Source of the DNA: Chrysomallon squamiferum
Taxonomy: Eukaryota > Mollusca > Gastropoda > Neomphalida > Peltospiridae
NCBI GenBank assembly: GCA_012295275.1
Contig: CM022673.1
Location: 23,665,081 to 23,729,080 of the forward strand
Direction: 5' to 3'
DNA: 64,000 nt
Each line of letters starts with the position of its first letter. Positions within the stretch are counted from its first letter, which is position 1. The position numbers were made by a program, and so were the translations under genes. The notes under the pieces were generated by a model. That model was not told where the DNA came from. It made no database searches and worked only from the letters and a program-made list of their open reading frames with translations. Shown here in pieces: positions 11,837-25,500 of this stretch.

Positions 11837-12679
11837 AGAGCTCTGCTACACTCTACACGTGTTCATTATCTGTTTTATCTTTTTCACATCGCTATGAAAA
11901 CTTGTTTAGACAAGTATAAACCCAGCTGGTCTAGATAAACAATTTTTTTTTTTTTTTTTTTTGGGGACAGACTCAGATACTTTAGCTGGAGAGGTGATAA
12001 AGCAATACGATCCGTGGAAGATTTATTTTACAATAACCGTTTGTGATAATTTTATGTTAAATGTAATTATTCATGCATGCATATTATCTTACTTGTACAC
12101 ATATATATTCCTATAATATTAATTGTAAATATTTACAGAGGTAGATGATCTTAGATTTCTGAGTAAATGTATAATAATGTTTAAAACAAAATTTAAAAAA
12201 AACTACTCGGTATGTGACCTGATATCGCTGATAAATTCGAGTTTGTACAATCTGTTACATCTTGTCATCTCACCGCAACACAGCGGCACAGTCTGTGTTT
12301 ACTATTTCCAACAGTTAACTGGGCGATTCCAGCTTTCATTTCGTTTGTCAGCCGTGAAGGGCAGATCCCGCGACCACTGACCTATTCTCATCAAATTATG
12401 TATCTTTGAATAAAAAATAAATAAAAAATAAAATAAAAGAAAACCTTGTCAAGGCGTTTTACCAAAAAGACTAACAAAATACTTTAACTGTGTAAAGAGT
12501 GCAACCAAGTCGAAAGTGAAGGTGATTAAAACTTTGTACATAAAGGTTAATATGTTAATATACATTGCATCCATTACTGATCCCCAGAATAGACCCTGTT
12601 TACGGACACACACTAACACACTTTAGACAATAGTCATAAAGTCATATAGAGATAAACCCAGACTGAGAAACATAAACAC

Positions 12680-12763
12680 GCTGATACACACACCCACACA
12701 CAACACACACACACACCCACACACACACACAAACACATACACACACACACATGCATACATATA

Positions 12764-12815
<52 letters not shown>

Positions 12816-12830
12816 CATACACACTCATAC
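12680..12830. repeat. (CA)n and (TA)n microsatellite
   Basis: Imperfect CA repeats pass into an uninterrupted (TA)n at about 12769-12809. Confidence 0.95.
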
Positions 12831-12939
12831 ATATTTATGGATCAAACAACAACACTTGGGAAAACCACATATTTCCCCATTTCTTGTAACATGTACACAA
12901 AAGAATAAAACGAACAAAACTACTGCGTGACATTTTTCA

Positions 12940-13265
12940 CTCAGCAAGACGGTGAATCAGACGCCTGCTGCATTGTCTATAACAAACACACAACTGCATT
13001 AATGAGCAGATGATTACCATGAGTAAACCGGTTTCTTTATTAATTTCGGCGGAAACCCGTAACGACGCTTCTGATTGGTTATTTGTGGCACTTCCTACTT
13101 CCTTGCTGGCCGAGTACGTGCGCTTCGTGTCAGGAGATATACAGATGTTCGTGACATGCACGTTTGTCGGAAGAGCGCACACGTTAATCATACATTTATC
13201 TACAGGCCGCGAGCGCGCTATTAAGCAGCGTGCGGACTCCCAGTGAAACGTTTTTCAGATTTTAT
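12940..13265. other. GC-balanced island with a CCAAT-type motif
   Basis: About 300 bp of non-repetitive sequence has several CpGs and CTGATTGGTT (13069-13078, an inverted CCAAT box). Open frames of about 80 codons exist on both strands but neither resembles a known family. It could be a promoter or 5' exon of an unseen gene, or a mobile-element fragment. Confidence 0.25.
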
Positions 13266-13317
13266 CTGTGCACATAAAACAGTCGACATTTCACTAGAAT
13301 TTAACTAAACGCCTTGA

Positions 13318-14042
13318 TGTTTTACGTGACGTTTAATGACGTATGACTTGATGTTTAATAAGCCGTTTGACTTGACGTTAACAAGACGTTATTTTTTGAC
13401 GTTTAACGAGAAATTTGACTTGACGTTTTACAAGAAATTATTCTTGACGTTTAAAAAGAAAATTACACTTGATGTTCACAAGACGTTACAATTGACGTTT
13501 AACAAGATATTTGACTTGATGTTTAACAAGACGTTTGACTTGATGTTTAACACACGTTATACTTGATGTTTAACAATATGTTTGACTTGATATTTAACAT
13601 GTTTGATAAGACGTTATACTTGATGTTTAACACAAGTTTGACTTGAATGTTTAATAAGACGTTATACTTGATGTTTAACACACGTTTGACTTGATGTTTA
13701 ATAAGACGTTATACTTGATGTTTAACAACACGTTTGACTTGATCTTTAATAAGACGTTATACTTGATGTTTAACAACACGTTATACTTTATGTTTAACAA
13801 CACCTTTGACTTGATGTTTAACAACACGTCTGACTTGATGTTTAACAACACGTTTGATTTGATGTTTAACAACACGTTTGACTTGATGTTAACAACACCT
13901 TTGACTTGATGTTTAACAACACCTTTGACTTGATGTTAACAACACGTTTGACTTGATGTTTAACAACACCTTTGATTTGATGTTAACAACACGTTTGACT
14001 TGATGTTAACAACACGTTTGATTTGATGTTTAACGAGACGTT
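13318..14042. repeat. 23-bp 'ttgacttgatgtttaacaac' minisatellite
   Basis: About 30 tandem units of roughly 21-24 bp read as ttgacttgatgtttaacaac followed by acg. Variants near 13330-13600 are more degenerate than those at 13680-14030, so the right side is younger or better homogenised. Open frames on both strands are repeat by-products. Confidence 0.95.
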
Positions 14043-14079
14043 TAAATCATTTCTCCTATGTTATCAGATGTTGTTGTTA

Positions 14080-15890
14080 ATGGACAGATACCTAGTTGTT
14101 TATAACATCATCATCGTCAACAACAACCACGATGATGATGATAATAATGAATCAATCTCACTCAATCAACAAATGAAGCATCAGAGAAATATCGGTTGAA
14201 ACCTGTTGATCAGTCTTTGTGCTTCTGTCTCTCTCAGTAAAACATAATAAACAATAAATTTAAAATATATATTAAAAAAAATAAGAAAATAAGAAAATAA
14301 ACTAAAATGTAGTAAAATAAAATAAAATAATACAAAAGAACGTTTTCATTCACTTACCAATACGCTGATTAAACCAGATTTTCACTGAGAACAATGCAAC
14401 ACACGGTTATTTCTAAAGTAAATCATATTTTCCAGTTTTAACACAATAATAATAAACGAGAACAACAAAAAAAGGCCTGTAAATTATTTATTAGAGTTCT
14501 GACTGTAAAGCACCTTCGCATGCATGATTATGTTTGTTTATCATATTTGTATTTCAACATTCAGAACTCTGAACCAGGACGTTTATCCTCAGTGGGGATA
14601 TGATAATGATACAGATGATGAATATCATCATGGTTTATAATAAATAAGTACAATGAAGGTGATGTTGATGCTGTAATTTTATGGTAATTTTACCATGAAG
14701 AACTGGTTACTAGCAGTGATGATGATGGTGACATTGCTGATATTTCATTGTAAACAGTTTTTAATTATTACTACTCGCATATTTTCTTCTATTTTTTTTT
14801 TTTTTTTTTTTTTTTTCTTTTTTTTTTTTTTCTTTTTTCTTTAAAAAAAAAAAAATTGTGTAAATAAAGAACATGAAGAGGCTGTGAGAAAGATGTGTAC
14901 ACAGGGTGGGTCAGGAAATCTAGTTTTATAACTTGACACCTGTAGTTTTAAAACGCGTTCGGAGTCTTACATTCACTTCCTAACTGCTACTGTTATATCT
15001 ACAATTTATCTTTTATTAAATATTTGCTGTGCTTTCAGCGTCTTGTTCTCAAGTCACGATTCAAAAATAAGGAAGACATAAACGTTAAAAAACAATTACT
15101 ATAGTAATGTTGATTATCTTCATCTCTCTGTTTCTGTTTTTACTGTGACAGGACCACACTGAAGTATGGACAGATATTGATGGCGATACCTGACTAACAG
15201 GTATTGCAGTAAAAATAGGAGAAATATTTACTGCAGTGGTGATGGTAGATGTTAACAATAATATTTTTAAAAACCCTTCTAGTCATAATAATTTCATCTT
15301 AGAATATATCACAGTTAGCTGGCGGGTGGGGGATTAGTGGCTGTTTGTTTTCTATTCAGTTTTTAAACAAAATTACTTTATTTTCATCTCTTTCGTGTAT
15401 ATCATTCAACACAAACTACAGTGTCTTATACGCTCACCAGAATTAAAATTTACTTTTTAAAATAAATAAAATTTAAAAAAAGAAGAAATTTAAAACATTC
15501 AGCAGTGTCAATGTCATATTAACTTCAGATGTTTGTGCAGCAGAGCATGAAGTTAAAAGAATTAAATGAACCATGAAGGAATTTTAAACATCGACTTCTG
15601 GTGGTAGTTATTGAAATAAAAAATCACAACAATCATCACGATAAGTCGGTCACCACATTCCTGTAAATAATTGTTTCAACGACATTGACGACATCTCTGT
15701 AACATCACAGTTTTGCCACTTCAATGCATGCAACGTCTCAACAACTTATTTGTACTTATAAAGTAATTTTAAAATAATCACTTACGTTAAACACACCTGT
15801 TACATTAGTGATAAATACTTATTATTCGTAACAGCTGTTCACGTTGAACAAACGTATTTATTTACAAACACATACATTACATACATTCGT
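14080..15890. other. AT-rich non-genic stretch
   Basis: This is mostly unique AT-rich sequence with a poly(T)/poly(A) block at 14790-14855. I see no splice-compatible open frames and no RNA gene. Confidence 0.6.
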
Positions 15891-15899
15891 ACCTACGTC

Positions 15900-15902
<3 letters not shown>

Positions 15903-15950
<48 letters not shown>
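15903..15950. repeat. (CA)n microsatellite
   Basis: About 22 CA dinucleotides next to the SINE-like segment that follows. Confidence 0.95.
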
Positions 15951-15955
<5 letters not shown>

Positions 15956-15969
15956 TAAATTTATAACTG

Positions 15970-16150
15970 TTTTGACGGCCGAACGGTAACGTCGTTCGTC
16001 TTCGGAATGCGGGCGAATGGGTGCCATTCGTTCGAGTCTCGTCAACGGCATCTAACGGGGTTTGTGAGGTCGTGATTGGACTTTGTCCTTCTGTGACAGT
16101 GCGTTCCCGAATACTGTATGTGTGCAGAGCCTAATCAGACGTACATAACA
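15970..16150 (+). mobile_element. tRNA-derived SINE-like segment
   Basis: The segment starts with a decayed tRNA-like head: A-box-like ggccgaacggtaacgtcg and B-box-like cgttcgagtctcg, about 45 bp apart. Some 90 bp of unrelated body follows. This head-plus-body layout is typical of tRNA-derived SINEs in molluscs. The anticodon arm is not clean enough for a functional tRNA. Limits and family are inferred. Confidence 0.45.
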
Positions 16151-16419
16151 CAGAGAAGATTCAAATAATAAAATACATATATAACATACATGCCGTAATT
16201 ATTATTATTTTCCTGATTTATGTTGCTGCTGTTATCGTTATTAATAGCGGTACCGTAGTAATAGCAGTTGTCCATAATGCATTTATTATAAAACTAATGA
16301 AGGTTTGTAATCTATATGAGACTATATTTTAAAAATCTGTTATGTAACAAGCTATAGAAGTAGACAACCGTGGTTAACCAGTTCAAGATTCAGAGCTAAT
16401 ATACGTCCGCTACTGGGAG

Positions 16420-16470
16420 TAGTAGTAGCAGTAGTAGTAGTAGTAGGCGCAGACGTAATAGTAGTAGTAA
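16420..16470. repeat. (TAG)n/(GTA)n microsatellite
   Basis: A short run of agtagtagcagtagtagtag with interruptions. Confidence 0.85.
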
Positions 16471-16739
16471 TGATGGTAGATGCTCTATATGAACTGCAGC
16501 AGCAGTAACAGTAGCTGTCCTGCAGTTATGAAGCTGTTTTGTCAACAGGGTTTCACGATTAATGAGATCGCTGAATTAAACCAATTACTCTGTGACGATA
16601 GCGCCACGACACCCACTGACAGTGTGACAGCTGTATTTGTTTTATCTGTACGACAGTTTTACACATCAGAAAAAAAACAACCAAGTAATTGTTTGAAACG
16701 TTTTAATTATACACAAAATATTGCATCAAACACCTGTCA

Positions 16740-16797
16740 TTAAAAAAAAAAAAAAAAAAAAATAAATAAATAAATAAAATTTATAAAAAATAATAAT

Positions 16798-16853
<56 letters not shown>

Positions 16854-16995
16854 ATAAAATAAAATAAAATAAATATACGATATTTGTCTAGTCATCTACA
16901 TCTAAATGTACGTAGTGGAAAGATACAATGACCAAATAAATTTCTGTATAATCGTGCACAGAAAAAAAAAAAAAAAAATAAAAAAAATAAAAATA
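16740..16995. repeat. Poly(A)/(AAAT)n tracts
   Basis: Three long A-rich runs (16741-16762, 16805-16852 and 16962-17000) with aaat and aaaat interruptions. They may include retroposon tails, but no element body is evident. Confidence 0.85.
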
Positions 16996-16999
16996 AATA

Positions 17000-18792
17000 A
17001 ATTGCTTTCTGGCACAGAGCTATATTATCACACTTTATCCTGATCGGGTCGAATGTTAATGGTGACTCAGTTTGTATAAATGTTTGTCGTCATTGCTTTC
17101 GAAAGAAACCATTTATAAATTGTTTGGTATGTTATATATACCTGCAAAAAATAAATAATAGAAACCAACAACAATAACAAAAAATAAAACAAAAAAAACC
17201 CAGTGTTTATAACATAATAAGGAGTATATTTTTAATTCATTAGATAATATTTCATAAATTACAAGCCAGTAATGCTTTATTTAACAGTTTGTCATGCATT
17301 AAATTTATAGTAAATGTTTACATTAGTAATAACATACTTATGGTGTAATACATTAGCAGCATAACAGATAATTATGTTTTCAGTGCATTACAACAATGAA
17401 ATAAATATCAGAATAAAGAAAGCTGTATGAAATCAGCGTATTACCATATTATTAATAATAAATACTGTAATAATAATAATAATTGCTGCACTTAACACAT
17501 CAGTAAAACAAAATTAGGTTTGAACTGTATTTTCCTCTGAGTAAAATGCTAAATTTTATGTGGTAATTTATCAATGTGAAAATTGAATGTTAAATACGGT
17601 GTAGTCATTTATATACAATAACAAAGTGAAGTTATACACATTGGTCTTTTTTTATTCATATTTATAATCTACTTTGTATTACCCAAATTATAAATTATAG
17701 ACTGTACACTATCCTTGTTATCATTAGTTTTAAAATCTGAATGAAGTTTACAGTCACAGACTTTACCCAGTTTGTATTATCCATGCTTTTAGACACACGT
17801 GACAATTTAACAAATTAATAAAACTGTAACAAACAGTAACAGATCACTGTAACATGATAAGACTCAAGACTTGTTCATTAGAGCTGGTAAACAATGAGAT
17901 GATGTCATCTCTGTCAAATAACAAACACACACCAACAAATTATTCATACAAAATTTGTGTTTGATTTGGTGCTTTCTTCGAAAAACATAAATGTTTGATA
18001 TTTAAACTGAAATCATATTTGATTAAAACTATGATAAAACATTATTTTGAAAATACAAAAAATGCTTTTTGTACTTATGTATTTTATACATCTATGTATG
18101 TGTATGTATGAATGTGTGTGTATGTAAATGTATGTTTTTGATGAATATATCTGACCTATACTTGTGTGGGTATTCAGGAAGGTATCAGTACACAAGTCAC
18201 TTTAAACAAATAAACAACAGTTGTTCTCATAAGACAATGCAGCACACAGTCAAAACACAAACAGTCATAATAAAACATTGTTCATCTGAAGAAATAATTC
18301 AGGTACAAAAAATAATATTATCTGTTAATAAAATAAAAAGTAGAATGCCATTTAAGAGCATCATGTACTGTGAATTACTTTCTCATATTCAGCTATTTAC
18401 AGATTATCATTATTCTTATTTTGATTCAAATAATAACAATCAATAATATACAACAAGTCTCCCTTCTCTTCAAGAAAGAATGAATAAAATATAAGTGTCA
18501 AACATTTTGCAGGATGCAGTTAATATTTAACAAACACATGGTCCTCAACACACACATCTTACATCAAAACAAATTATGAACACGTGTAGCTACATATATT
18601 CTCCTAAAACACCCACACATCCATGCATGTGCATGCACACACTCACAATTTTAATGACATATATTCATACATCCACACACATATACACACATTTTCTTAC
18701 CACAAATTTGCACATATAAATTTTGATAAGACAAACAAACAAGCACACACATACATTTTCCCAATACACACTCACCTGTATTCATTTTCATA

Positions 18793-18850
<58 letters not shown>

Positions 18851-19512
18851 CTACATACAGAGACTGATAAACAATGTCAGAGGTTGTTTTACAGTCATTC
18901 TCTAATGGAAGGAAGCATGTCATGATAATTACAGATCATGTAAACTGCAGCACTTAGATTTATTAACAGCACCAAAGTCAGCCACAAGAAAAACAGACAA
19001 CAATTAAGCATACAAACAAAGAACACACAAACAGCCATGTTACCCAGTTCAGTTATCATTAAACTGTACATTACTCCATTTGAAAAAAAACAAATATTTG
19101 AATAAATTTGTTCAGACTGCTCATTCAGGTATATTTTCATGTATGTATTTATTAACTTCAGTTATCATCTCTTTCAATCTCATTGTAGTATAGAAACTTG
19201 AAAGCTAGTGTGAACTAAAGTCACCTTTATAGAAAAGTGTGAATCAGATTTATATGTTAAATTACTGTTCATATTTCAATGTGAAATCACTGTTCTTTGA
19301 TCTGATCATTCATCTTTTTGTTTATACAGCAACCACAGAGTCTTAGTAAACTGTATTTCATTACACAGTGTGAATATCCATTTTTTGATGAGTCAGCATT
19401 ATTTTTATGCATTAGACTGCAAACACACCAGACACAGACACATGTGGACATACACACACACACACATACATACTCAGTTATCACATATGTTGCTATTTCT
19501 CGGTGCTGTTCT
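17000..19512 (-). other. 3' flank and probable 3' UTR of the sorting-nexin gene
   Basis: This is AT-rich, mostly unique sequence downstream of the stop codon at 19513. Minus-strand AATAAA signals occur at 19148-19153 and 18959-18964 among others, so the UTR end is not fixed. The open frame at 18069-18446 on the plus strand has no support. Confidence 0.35.
18796..18850. repeat. (CA)n microsatellite
   Basis: About 27 CA dinucleotides. Confidence 0.95.
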
Positions 19513-22500
19513 TTATGCATTGTCAAAGTAGTGTAGAGTCTCTTCTAATTTTGTGGTTATCTAAAAAAAAAAAAAAAAAAAAAAAAAACAATCAGCTAAT
19601 TCAAAAACTCTTCATAAAATAATGTGTGTCTCTGTTTAGAGATAGTTTTTAGATATAACAAATACCTCTCAATAAGACTGTATCTGAGTAGGAAGGTAGT
19701 TTTTAGATAAAACAAATTCCTCTCAATAAGACTGTATCTAAGTATGAAGGTAATTTTTAGATATAACAAATACCTCTCAATAAGACTGTATCTGAGTAGG
19801 AAGGTAGTTTTTAGATTAACAAATACCTCTGAGTAAGACTGTATCTGTGTACAAAGGTAATTTTTAGATATAACAAATTCCTCTCAATAAGACTGTATCT
19901 GAGTAGGAAGGTAGTTTTTAGATATAACAAATACCTCTGAGTAAGACTGTATCTGTGTACAAAGGTAATTTTTAGATATAACAAGATCCTCTCAATAAGA
20001 CTGTATCTGTGTAGGAAGGTAATTTTTAGATATAACAAATACCTCTCAATAAGACTGTATCTGTGTACAAAGGTAGTTTTTAGATATAAAAAATACCTCT
20101 CAATAAGACTGTATCTGAGTATATAACAAATACCTCTCTATAAAACTGTAACTGAGTATATAACAAATACCTCTCTATAAAAATGTAACTGATAAAAAAT
20201 GTATCTGTAACTGAATATATAAAAAATACTCTCTATAAAAACTGTATCTGAGTATATAACAAATAATAAAACTGTAAAATATATAAAAAAATACTCTCTA
20301 TAAAAATGTATCTGATAAAACAAATACCTCTCTATAAAACTGTAACTGAGTATATAACAAATACCTCTCTATAAAACTGTATCTGAGTATATAACAAATA
20401 CCTCTCTATAAAACTGTAACTGAGTATATAACAAATACCTCTCTATAAAACTGTATCTGAGTATATAACAAATACCTCTCTATAAAACTGTAACTGAGTA
20501 TATAACAAATACCTCTGTATAAAAATGTATCTGAGTATATAACAAATACCTCTCTATAAAACTGTATCTGAGTATATAACAAATACCTCTCTATAAAAAT
20601 GTATCTCTATAAAACTGTATCTGAGTATATAACAAATACCTCTCTATAAAACTGTATCTGAGCACGGAGGTAGTTCTGCATCATCAGTTTGTAGTCTTTG
20701 ACTCGCTCATGCTGGAAATGGTTGATTTCTGCCAGTGTTCCATATGATATGACCTCCGCTTTTTGGGTGACACTCTGTACATCAGACTCTGACATTTTCT
20801 GTTCCTCCAGCAGTTTCTTACACTCTTTTGCTTTACCTGTCGCTCCCTGAAATTACATTTTTAAAAACAAGAGAAATCACCATGCTGATTATCATTTGTA
20901 ATGTATAGTAAAAACATTTTAAAAGTATACACTGGAATGTGTAACTTTTGTTTGTTATAATGGAGAATTAACACTTAAATTATTAAAAGTGAAATTTATG
21001 TAAAGTACAAATAAAACTAACAGTCAGGCATTGTAAATAGATCAGCTTTATCCAGCATCTTCTATTTTAATCAGTTTTATCACAAAGTTCAAAATTTAAT
21101 TTTTTTAACATGTTATCTATTAAAAAAAAAAATCAAGAAAATCAAACTTGGTAACTTGAGAAAAAAAAACTAACGAAGTTGTGTTTCTAAAAGGTAAAGC
21201 ATACTGTCAAATGATATCACTAACATATTTAAGATTTTCAGTGTCAAGATGGTGTTTTAAACTGGAGAAAGGAAAATGTTAAATAAATAAAAATAACATA
21301 TTTAAAATGAAATATCAAACATTATTTTACAAAACATAAACTGGATGTTTGTGTGCTGAGAATGGATTTGATGATGTTATGCAAAAACTTGTCTGTAGTA
21401 AATACTAAAATTACCTCATGAATTTTGAGGACGTCAGGGAATGTCTGCAGTATTCCCTTGTACTCCCCGAGACAGTCCATCAGTGGGGTAATGTCTTTGG
21501 CTGGCTGTTGTTCATACATCTTACCTATCTCATTGTACGTGTCACCTGTCCTGTCAATAGCTGCCGTCAAGTTACGAGAATCTGTCATAACAACACATCT
21601 TTTTATAGACTCAGTATTTTAACAATCTATTTAAAAATCTGTCATAACACATCTCTTTATAGACTCAGTATTTTAACAATCTATTTAAAAATCTGTCATA
21701 ACAACAACACATCTCTTTATATACTCAGTATTTTAACAATCTATTTAAAAATCTGTCATAACAACAATACATCTCTTTATATACTCAGTATTTTAACAAT
21801 CTATTTAAAAATCTGTCATAACAACAATACATCTCTTTATATACTTAGTATTTTAACAATTTATTTAAAAATCTGTCATAACACATCTCTTTGTATACTC
21901 AGTATTTTAACAATCTATTTAAAAATCTGTCATAACAACAATACATCTCTTTATATACTTAGTAATTTAACAATTTATTTAAAAATCTGTCATAACACAT
22001 CTCTTTATATACTCAGTATTTTAACAATCTATTTAAAAATCTGTCATAACACATCTCTTTTAGAGACTCAGTATTTTAACAATCTATTTAAAAATCTGTT
22101 GTAACAACACATCTCTTTATATACTCAGTATTTTAAAAATCTGTTGTAACAACACATGTCATAACAACAACACATCTCTTTTGTATACTCAGTATTTTAA
22201 CAATCTATTTAAAAATCTGTCATAACAATAACATCTCTTTATATACTCAGTATTTTAACAATCTATTTAAAAATCTGTCATAACAACAACACATTTTAAC
22301 TTTATTTAAAAATCTATCATAACACATCTCTTTAGAGACTCAGTATTTTAACAATTTATTTAAAAATCTGCCATAACAACAACACATCTTTTTACACTCA
22401 GTATTTTAAAAATCTATTTAAAAATCTATTAAAAAATCTGTCATAAAAACACATCTCTTTATACATTCAGTATTTAACAATATATTGAACATTTGTATTT

Positions 22501-25500
22501 TTAGTTATATAAAATAAAATAAAATTTATAACATATAGGCTATTTCTCTATAAAATCAGATTTACTGACTCAGTCATTTAAGTTTTTATTATCTTTATAA
22601 ACCCCAATTTTTTATCGTAATATGTATTTAAAAAAACTTCAAATATCTTTTAAATGTATGGTTTATTGAATATGTTTAAATTCAATGTTTTTTATCTTGT
22701 TTTTTCTAAGCTTTCATCATCAATATGAAATTAAGATTTTTACATTGTTCATGCTCAGTCTTTTAAAGCATTAACAATCAAGTTAAAATGTATTAATCAG
22801 CCTGTCAAGAATGTATTTAAATTGTAAGTAACAAGACTACACATTATTAAAATACAGATTAAAAATTTAGACAGTTAACATTTGTAAATATAAATGAGTT
22901 AATGATGTTTGTAAATTAAGTCAATTAATAATGTTTGTTAATTTAGACAGCTGATGGTTTGCAATATTAAGTCTGTAAAATGATGTTTGTAGATTAAGTA
23001 AGATAATGATGTTAGAAATATTAAGTAAATTAATGATGTTTGTAGATTAAGACATATTAGTCATTCTACACTAGAAAACAAGAGAATATTAAACACACAA
23101 TCACTCACATGTGCCTTCATCAATGTTAAATGTGACAGCCATTGATTTAAAACCTTGCCCCAGTTTGCCGAATTCCTTTTTGAAAGCTGAAAAAATTGTA
23201 TTATTAAATATTTAAAAAAAAAAATTGTAAAATGTACATTGTGTATCAATATATAAATAAAACTTTGTTTAATAATATATACACTGTTGTATTATATCAT
23301 ATTGTTTAATTAAAATTGTAAAATATGTATTGTTGTTTTATTATATACATTAAAAATAAAATTGAAAACCCTGTATTATTTTATTATTATACATTTTTAA
23401 AATAATTTTGTAAATATACACTGTTGCATTATTATAAATTTATTTATGAAAATTATGGAATGTACATTCTGATGTTATTATAAATTATAAAAGATATAGT
23501 TAAATGTATCAGAAGTATGTTTTCATTATATTCATATATCTAATAATAAACAATTAAAAAAAATATTGAAATTTTACATAAATCATTAAACATTATGTTA
23601 AAAAATAAAATTTCTGACCCTTTTCCTTTGTTAAGTTTATTTATTATTTTTTTTTTATATTTTTATAATGAAAATAATTTACACCATTAGTATTCTGTTT
23701 TATAGTAGTGACCAACCCACTTTTAATTACCAATGATCTGAGCAAATTCTGAACAACAGGTTTTAACTTCAAATTTTTTAATGTACCCTCTTATTTAATA
23801 TCACAGCCATTTATCATTTTTAATTGACTTTTTGGCCACTGTTACAATTTTGTTTACTGCAGAATGTTAAATATTCAGTAATATCAAATACCTTTTTACA
23901 TCAACTTCTGTTTATACAGTAAGTTTTTATGTATAGTTTTACAATCTCTATTTTACAATATCTACATAAGATATACTTACTACCAACATGTTTCTTAGAG
24001 TTTTCACCTAAAACCTGCAACAAAAACTTTGTATTGTCTGTCATGTTCATGACAAACTTGCAGAAAGTTTCCATTTTCTTGTCACTGAAAAAAAAAAAAA
24101 AATAATAATTATTATCATACTGAATTAAAAAAAATTAAAAAAAAATTAAATAACAACATAGTGTTGACAATAGCTATGTATTTCTAACAAGAGAATTATA
24201 TGATAAAAATAAACAGAAATACACTTATGAAAGATGATAGAGAACTCAGTAAACATACACATCATGGCTGTCCAGGTGATGAGGTGGTGTCTGCAGCAAC
24301 AAGAAAAACTTGGCTCCCTGAAAACCATCTTTCTCTGACTTCCTCTTCCCTTCCTTCCATTTCTGTAAGTAAAACAATAAGTATTGCTCACTTTACTCTG
24401 TAAACTAAAGATTGTTTTGTCTGTACAGGAGACCAAGTGAACAGTTAAAAACTAAAGATTAGTATTAGCTTGTACAGGAGACAAAATGAACAGTTAAAAA
24501 CTAAAGATTATTATTAGCTTGTACAGGAGACAAAATGAACAGTTAAAAACTAAAGATTAATATTAGTCTGTACTGGAGACAAAGTTAACAGTTAAAAACT
24601 AAAGATTACTTTTTGTCTGTACAGAAGACAAAGTGAACAGTTAAAAACTAAAGATTACATTTTGTTTGTACAGGACATAAAGTGAACAGTTAAAAAATAA
24701 ATATTACCTTTTGTCTGTACAGGACATAAAGTGAACAGTTAAAAAATAAAGATTACTTTTTCGTCTGTACAGGACATAAAGTGAACAGTTAAAAACTAAT
24801 GGTTACTTTCTGTTTGTACAGGAGACAAAGTGAACAGTTAAAAACTAAAGATTACCTTTTCGTCTGTACAGGACATAAAGTGAACAATTAAAAACTAAAG
24901 ATTACTTTTTGTCTGTACAGGAGACAAAGTGAACAGTTAAAAACTAAAGATTACCTTTTCGTCTGTACAGGACATAAAATGAACAGTTAAAAACTAAAGA
25001 TTACCTTTTCGTCTGTACAGGTGAGGAAGTGAATGAACACTGTGGACTGTGAGATAACTGGGTGACGCACCATTCTGTTTATCCACATCTGCAGTCTCTG
25101 CATTCTCTCTGTGATAAAATCATCTTCATAGCGACCTGCCGCACAATTATTATACATCAACTACATTGTACACAATTGTTATATTGAACACAGTTATATT
25201 GACTATATTGAACACAGTTATTATATAACAACTACACTGAACATAATTATTATATAACAACTACACTGAACATAATTATATAACAGCTATACTGAACAAA
25301 ATTATTATTATAAAAACTATACTGAACATATTATATAACACCTATACTGAACGTTAATTATTATGCAACAACTATACTAAACATTATTATATAACAACTA
25401 TAATGAACAACTATACTAAATGCCCCTGATACATAATTACTGAAATCATAGCAACCTGATTATGTATCTCTATAATATTCTTATTTAACTACATTCAATT

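Larger units (their letters stand above)
19513..24362 (-). other. Exons 10-15: BAR domain of the sorting nexin
   Basis: The helical dimerisation and membrane-curving part begins with [19 protein letters not shown] (exon 10). It continues through [13 protein letters not shown] (exon 12), [19 protein letters not shown] (exon 13) and [19 protein letters not shown] (exon 14) to [12 protein letters not shown] (exon 15). Exon 14 ends IQFYRE at a gtattt donor, and that junction is itself the seed of the tandem array in the following intron. Confidence 0.9.

Noticed and set aside
13318-14042. Regularly spaced short repeats that might suggest a CRISPR array
   Set aside because: Units are directly tandem without unique spacers and the DNA is animal nuclear.
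15970-16050. Possible tRNA gene
   Set aside because: Only A- and B-box-like words remain and no cloverleaf can be drawn.
18069-18446. 125-codon plus-strand frame
   Set aside because: It begins in a tatg-type repeat and lies in the 3' flank of the minus-strand sorting nexin.
21418-22104. 228-codon plus-strand frame
   Set aside because: It overlaps exon 13 in antisense and then translates the 57-bp array.
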